This document shows, piece after piece, positions 59,062-64,000 of a DNA stretch of 64,000 nt; position 1 is the stretch's first letter, and every line of letters begins with the position of its first letter. The notes beneath the pieces are model-generated. The model did no database searches, was not told the DNA's origin, and saw only the letters and a program-made list of their open reading frames with translations. The stretch is from Haberlea rhodopensis (taxonomy: Eukaryota; Streptophyta; Magnoliopsida; Lamiales; Gesneriaceae): assembly GCA_907163345.1 (NCBI GenBank), contig CAJQUN010000061.1, positions 2,294,001-2,358,000 of the forward strand, read 5' to 3'. Made by a program: the position numbers and the translations under genes.

Positions 59062-59835
59062 ATGGCAGCAAATGTGGAAGTGGGTGATGCAATTAGTGTT
59101 AATGCAAGTGCTGGGCGTACAAATCCCCTACCACCGCCAGCTTTGGGCGAAGAACCGTCTGAGCAGCAGTTACTACCTGGGGAGCTAAGTTTGGCTCAAT
59201 TTCTGGCATACCGACCCCCGATGTTCGAAGGAACTGAGACAGGGGAACAGGCCGAAGAGTGGTTAGAAAGGTTGGAGCAAATCTTCGTGGCGGCTCCTTG
59301 TGCAAAGTCGGCCTGGATAAGGTTAGCAGAATTTCAACTGGCCAAGAAGGCATTGATGTGGTGGAAGACCACAGTAGTGGAACAAGAAGCTCAGGGACAG
59401 GAAATAAATTAGAAGCTGTTCAGAACTCGGTTTCTGACCCGCTACTTTTCAGCTGCTGCACGACAGGCTAAGGAGGATGAGTTTACCAACTTAAAGCAAG
59501 GTACCATGCCAGTATCGGACTACGCTCTTCATTATTGTTCTTTACTCCGATATATGCCCCATATTGCTGCGAATACCCAGGCAAAGATGAGGAATTTCAT
59601 GAAAGGTTTGATACCGGAACTATATGACAGGGTGGTTACTTATGGCCCTGCTTGCTTTGATGACGCCCTTTCACGGGCTGAGCTAGCCGAACTAGGAGTT
59701 GGTGCGTATCCTGATGCCGTACCACCTCCAGCACCCCCTCAGAAATTTACCTTTGATAATTTGAAGCCGAGGGGTGATCAGTTCAAGCCAAGGGGGAACA
59801 CATCAGCTTCGAGGTTCAGTGGTAAGAGGCCCTAG
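59062..59835 (+). pseudogene. Tekay gag
   Basis: ATG at 59062 (MAANVEVGDAIS). Gag core: FEGTETGEQAEEWLERLEQIF, with SAWIRLAEFQLAKKALMWW following. A TAG at 59410-59412 sits where a Trp is usual (TGG-to-TAG); the frame then continues to 59835. The zinc knuckle (CYVCGNKGHFARQC, ~59965-60005) lies beyond in another frame. Confidence 0.88.
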
Positions 59836-59999
59836 AATCGTTGGAAAGGAAGCCGTAGGAATGACGCCCCGTCAAGAAGATGATAGTCTCAGTGAGGCAG
59901 ATTTGGGAGAGTCCAGTGCTCTCTTTGTGGGCAACCACATTCGACGAAATACTGCGTAGGTTGTTATGTATGTGGCAATAAGGGCCACTTTGCTCGACA

Positions 60000-60604
60000 A
60001 TGTCCCAATCGGGAGGGACTACAGAACTCTGCGGGGAGGCCTGCGGACAGAGCAGTACAGCACAGGCCACCATTTGTACCGAGGCAGTATGGAGGTCAGC
60101 CTATGGGGCACCTCAGGGGCAGGTTTATGCATTGACAAGGGAGCAGGCTACAGCGGCTCAGGAAGAGGTTATAGCGGGTACGTGTCTTTTATTTACGCAC
60201 CCTGCTTTTATATTGATAGACACAGGTGCGTCACACTCCTTTTTGTCGACGAGTTTTGTGGAAAGGCACCACATATGCACTTCTCCGTCGCCCATGCCTC
60301 TTGTAGTCTCGACACCCGCTGGAAGAAGTTTGATTGCTGAGTTGTTTATGATGGCCTCATTTATTTTGAGGGTAACGAGCTAAGGTCGGATTTGATTGTT
60401 CTGGGAATGTCAGACTTCGATTGCATTGTGGGCATCGATGTGCTGAACAGGTATCAGGCAGTTGTAGACTGCAGGCAGAGGATTGTCCGGTTCAGATCTG
60501 ATATGGGAGTCCAGTGGACATTCTATGGGGATGGTTCCCGTCCAAAGATTCTGTTGATATCTGCTGTCAAGAGGCCATGCATGATATCTCATCTATGCTG
60601 TTGA
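60000..60604 (+). pseudogene. Tekay protease region
   Basis: ILIDTGASHSFLSTSFV (~60212) is the retroviral-type aspartic protease active site. A frame change near 60380 leads to LGMSDFDCIVGIDVL (~60400), the C-terminal protease block. It sits between gag and RT as expected. Confidence 0.85.
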
Positions 60605-60641
60605 TATTACGGAAAAGAGGAAAGAATTAAAAGTCGAGGAT

Positions 60642-63540
60642 GTGCCCGTAGTGGCGGAGTTTCCTGATGTCTTTCCGGAAGAGATTCCCGGATTTCCACC
60701 GATGAGAGAGGTCGAGTTTGGGATTGAGTTACTACCGGGGACGTCTGCCATTTCTCGTGCCCCGTATAGGATGGCACCAGCGGAGTTAAGGGAGTTGAAG
60801 GTTCAGTTGCAAGAGCTCCTTGATAAGGGTTATATACGCCCTAGCGTATCGCCCTGGGGTGCACAAGTTCTATTTGTCAAAAAGAAAGATAGTTCGATGC
60901 GTCTGTGCATCGATTACAGGCAACTGAACAAAGCCACAGTAAAGAATAAATATCCACTTCCGAGGATCGATGATTTGTTTGACCAGTTGCAGGGTACGAG
61001 GCTCTACAGTAGGATCGATCTGAGATCGGGGTATCATCAGATTCGAGTTCGAGAGGATGATATACATAAGACAGCTTTCAGGACTAGATATGGGCACTAT
61101 GAATTCTTAGTCATGCCTTTTGGGGTGACGAATGCCCCAGCTGTTTTTATGAGCCTGATGAATAGAGTATTTCAACCGTATTTTGATCAGTTTGTCATTG
61201 TTTTCATTGACGATATACTCATTTACTCTCGGACCGAAGAGGAACACATGCAGTACTTGAGGACAGTACTCCAGATCCTTAGGGATCATCAGTTATATGC
61301 GAAGCTCAGCAAGTGCGAGTTCTGGTTGAACAGTGTAGTGTTCTTGGGACATGTTATTTCTAGCAGCGGGATATCTGTAGATCCGAGGAAGGTTGAAGCT
61401 GTGATGGAGTGGGTTGCACCCACTTCTATACCCGAGATACGGAGCTTCCTCGGCTTGGCAGGATATTACCGACATTTCGTCGAGGGTTTCTCAAAGATTG
61501 CCAGACCCCTGACACAGCTGACTCAGAAAGGAGTGTCGTTCTATTGGTCCGAAACTTGTGAGGAAAGCTTCCAAGAACTGAAGCGTCGTTTGGCTACGGC
61601 ACCTGTATTGGTGATTCCTTCTAAGAATAAGAGGTTTGCCTTGTATACAGATGCATCACTGTGGGGTTTGGACTGTGTGTTGATGCAAGATAAGCATGTG
61701 GTGGCTTATGCATCGAGGCAGCTGAAGCCACATGAGGCTAGGTATCCAGTCCATGATTTAGAGCTGGCAGCCATTATACTTGACTTGAAGATCTGGAGGC
61801 ATTACCTGTATGGTACGACGTTTACCATCTATTCAGACCATAAGAGCCTGAAGTTTTTGTTCACACGAGCTGAATTGAATATGCGACAAAGAAGATGGAT
61901 GGATTTACTCAAGGATTATGATTGTGAATTTGAGTACCATCCTGGTAAAGCAAACTTGATAGCAGACGCCTTAAGTAGGAATGTGAAGAGTACTGCTGAG
62001 GATGCCATGAGTTTATCAGCTATGATGACTTCTTGTTGCCAACTGGGCTACGATTTCGATGTGGACACATCGCCGGTGCGAGTGTCGACCTTATTGGCTG
62101 AGCCAGACATATTTGAGGCTATCAGGAAAGCCTAGAGGTCGGATGATGAGGTTCAGAGGTGGTCATTATTGGTGCTTCAGGGTCAGCCATCAAAGTTCAG
62201 AGTAGCTAATGATGATTCCTTGAGACTGGGCAACCGCTGGGTAGTCCCAAATACGCCTGAGTTGCGTAAAGGAATCTTGGAACGAGCTCACAGTAGCCGG
62301 TTTAGTATCCACCCAGGAGGAAGAAAAATGTATAAGGACCTAAGTGGTCAGTTCTGGTGGAGACGTATGAAGCGTGATGTTATAACTTTTGTCAAAAGAT
62401 GTTTGATCTGCCAGCAGGTAAAGGCAGAAAGGCAGAGGCCTGGTGGCGAGCTGAAGAGCTTAGAGGTACCTAAGTGGAAGTGGGAGCACATATCTATGGA
62501 CTTCGTGACCCACTTGCCAAGGACAGCCTCTGGATTTGATGCGATCTGGGTAATCGTGGATAGGCTGACGAAGGTGGCTCACTTCATCCCATACTGTATG
62601 TATTTCACATACCCAAAGATGGCACAATTATATATACGGGATGTGGTGAGGTTGCATGGGGTTCCAGTCTCGATTGTGTCTGACAGAGACCCAAGGTTTA
62701 CTTCACATTTCTGGGAGGGTCTCCAGACAGCTTTGGGCACAGAGGTGAGACTGAAGCTTATCACCCTCAGAGAGATGGCCAGACAGAGCGTACCATTCAG
62801 ACGCTCGAAGACATGTTGAGGGCATGTGTGTTGGAGTTTGATACTCCGTGGCAGGATTCAGTGGCACTAGTAGAGTTCTCCTATAATAACAGCTATCAGG
62901 CGAGCATTCAAATGGCCCCTTTTGAAGCTCTTTACGGACGACGTTGTAGGTCACCGCTGTATTGGGAGGACTTGACTAGTGAAGCGGTCGGAGGACCGGA
63001 CATGATCAAGGATATGGAAGAGAAGGTTAAGTTGATACGTCAGAAGATGAGAGCGGCCCAGGATAGGCAAGCAGCCTATGCCAATAAGCGACGACGAGCG
63101 CTAGAATTCCAGTTAAGAGACAATGTCTTCTTGAAGATCTCACCCTTCAGGGGTGTGGTTCGGTTTGGTATGCGGGGGAAGTTATCTCCGAGGTATGTTG
63201 GGCCATATGAAGTATTGCATTGTATCGGTACATTGGCCTACCGTTTGGCTCTACCGCCATCCTTATCTGGCATACATGATGTTTTTCACGTCTCTATGTT
63301 ACAGAAGTATGAGCCAGACCCGTCTCATGTCTTACAGCCTACTGAAGTACAGTTAGACTCAGATGTATCCTATGTAGAACGACCAATCAGAATTCTGGAT
63401 CGAGAGGATCGCAGATTACGAAGCAAGATTATACCGATGGTCAAAGTTCAGTGGGATCGTCGGGTGTCAAGGAGGCTACGTGGGAGACGGAACGGCATAT
63501 GGTGCAGCACTATCCGGAACTATTCTCTGGTATGTTTTTA
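60642..63540 (+). pseudogene. Tekay pol: RT, RNase H, integrase, chromodomain; broken
   Basis: The 497-codon ORF 60642-62135 is intact. RT has RLCIDYRQLNKAT, IDLRSGYHQIRV and the active-site VFIDDILIYS (~61200). RNase H has YTDAS and YSDHKSL. After a TAG (62133-62135) the same frame continues into integrase: a zinc region (HPGG, CLICQQVK) and the first Asp pair (SMDFVTHLP; SDRDPRF). A frameshift near 62755 separates YHPQRDGQTER with the catalytic Glu. The GPY-like and chromodomain region ends PEVQWD-type sequence, and the signature ATWETE...YPELF (~63475-63525) lies in a third frame. Confidence 0.92.
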
Positions 63541-63589
63541 TGTTTAGTTTCGATATAGTGAATGCATGTGGATTCGAGGACGAAATCTT

Positions 63590-63605
63590 ATAAGTAGGGG
63601 AGTAA
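63590..63605 (+). other. Tekay polypurine tract
   Basis: AAGTAGGGGAGTAA directly precedes the 3' LTR start. Confidence 0.75.
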
Positions 63606-64000
63606 TGTAATACCCCCGAAATGTCTATGTGTTTATGTGCTATCCTGAACGGTTGTGATATGTTTAAGGGTTGTGGTGTATTTTAATTGGGGGTTATATT
63701 TATGTTATGATGATATGATTTAGGGGGCATGTTAGGTGTTTTAAGGGATGTATTAATTAAGTAATGTTATGAAATATCGCGTGAGGATATTTTAATACAT
63801 CGTGCAAAATACCGGGACACAATTAAACACCACATGACACCCCAACCCACACCACCCCACCCCCAATCAATCAGCCACCTCCCCCACATGGCAACCCATC
63901 CCAACCCCCCCCCCCCCCCCCCCCCACTTGGTTCAACCCTGCTTCCACTCTCCTCATTCAATCATTCCACCTCCCACCTCCCTTCTCTTCCTTCCTCCTC
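63606..64000 (+). repeat. Tekay 3' LTR (continues beyond the window)
   Basis: Same start as 51915. It carries a C-run at 63905-63925. The right target duplication lies outside the window. Confidence 0.92.

Larger units (their letters stand above)
51915..64000 (+). mobile_element. Tekay-type chromovirus (Ty3/Gypsy), nested and truncated by the window
   Basis: The 5' LTR is 51915-53080 plus ~57941-58856, split by another element. Then come the initiator-Met priming site, gag, protease, RT, RNase H, integrase with a C-terminal chromodomain, a polypurine tract and the 3' LTR from 63606 to beyond the window. The visible starts of the two LTRs differ at only a handful of positions outside the C-run. 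The pol order and the chromodomain place it among chromoviruses. The coding regions are broken. Confidence 0.93.

Overview
This is nuclear DNA from a flowering plant, most likely a eudicot. One recognisable host gene sits in a landscape made almost entirely of nested, decayed transposable elements. The evidence is a 14-exon gene with ordinary plant introns, plant-type Copia, Gypsy, LINE, Mutator and hAT elements, and AT-rich spacers with long (AT)n tracts. The species cannot be named from sequence alone. All family assignments rest on motifs read by eye; no database search was run.

The host gene (minus strand, 19317-24788) is an ortholog of AUXIN RESPONSE FACTOR 5 / MONOPTEROS. I rebuilt 14 coding exons with a B3 DNA-binding domain, the ARF domain, a long middle region and a C-terminal PB1 domain. 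Thirteen exons join perfectly in phase. Exon 5, inside the B3 domain, is 154 bp where 153 is expected, because of one extra C in a C-run; the following intron has a GC donor. The gene is therefore either a recent null allele or carries a one-base sequence error. Several upstream ATGs with short ORFs precede the start codon.

Layout left to right. 1-4018: minus-strand chromovirus-type LTR sequence carrying a solo Athila-like LTR (2025-3520, AATAT duplication). 3454-5095: an ~820-bp tandem duplication whose breakpoint lies inside a Copia LTR. 4837-10006: a Tork/TNT1-type Copia element with two 510-bp LTRs and a gag-pol broken by seven stops and two frameshifts. 10040-11175: an old LINE fragment. 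11438-17132: a nearly complete L1-type LINE with a 22-bp target duplication. 17827-18941: a gutted Copia remnant among local direct repeats. 19317-25560: ARF5 and its leader. 26469-27114: a non-autonomous hAT element. 28613-30610: a solo chromovirus LTR with TGATC duplications. 32919-37289: a non-coding minus-strand Gypsy-like element whose LTRs and interior are full of minisatellites. 38597-44760: a Mutator-like transposase pseudogene plus a plant-mobile-domain (PMD) pseudogene, with 8-bp-stem, 9-nt-loop hairpins at both ends. 45839-46922: an LTR-like insert. 46930-51542: two ~2-kb LTRs around a 0.6-kb non-coding interior. 51915-64000: a Tekay-type chromovirus that runs off the window, with its 5' LTR split by a non-autonomous Athila-like element (53081-57940).

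The best candidates for undescribed structure are tandem units of twin palindromes. A 72-bp repeat carrying two GGCGTAAnTACGCC palindromes lies in the Athila-like element. Paired GATCGATC palindromes lie in three LTRs. Stereotyped hairpins flank the Mutator/PMD locus, next to a perfect 16-bp ACCGGT-rich hairpin.
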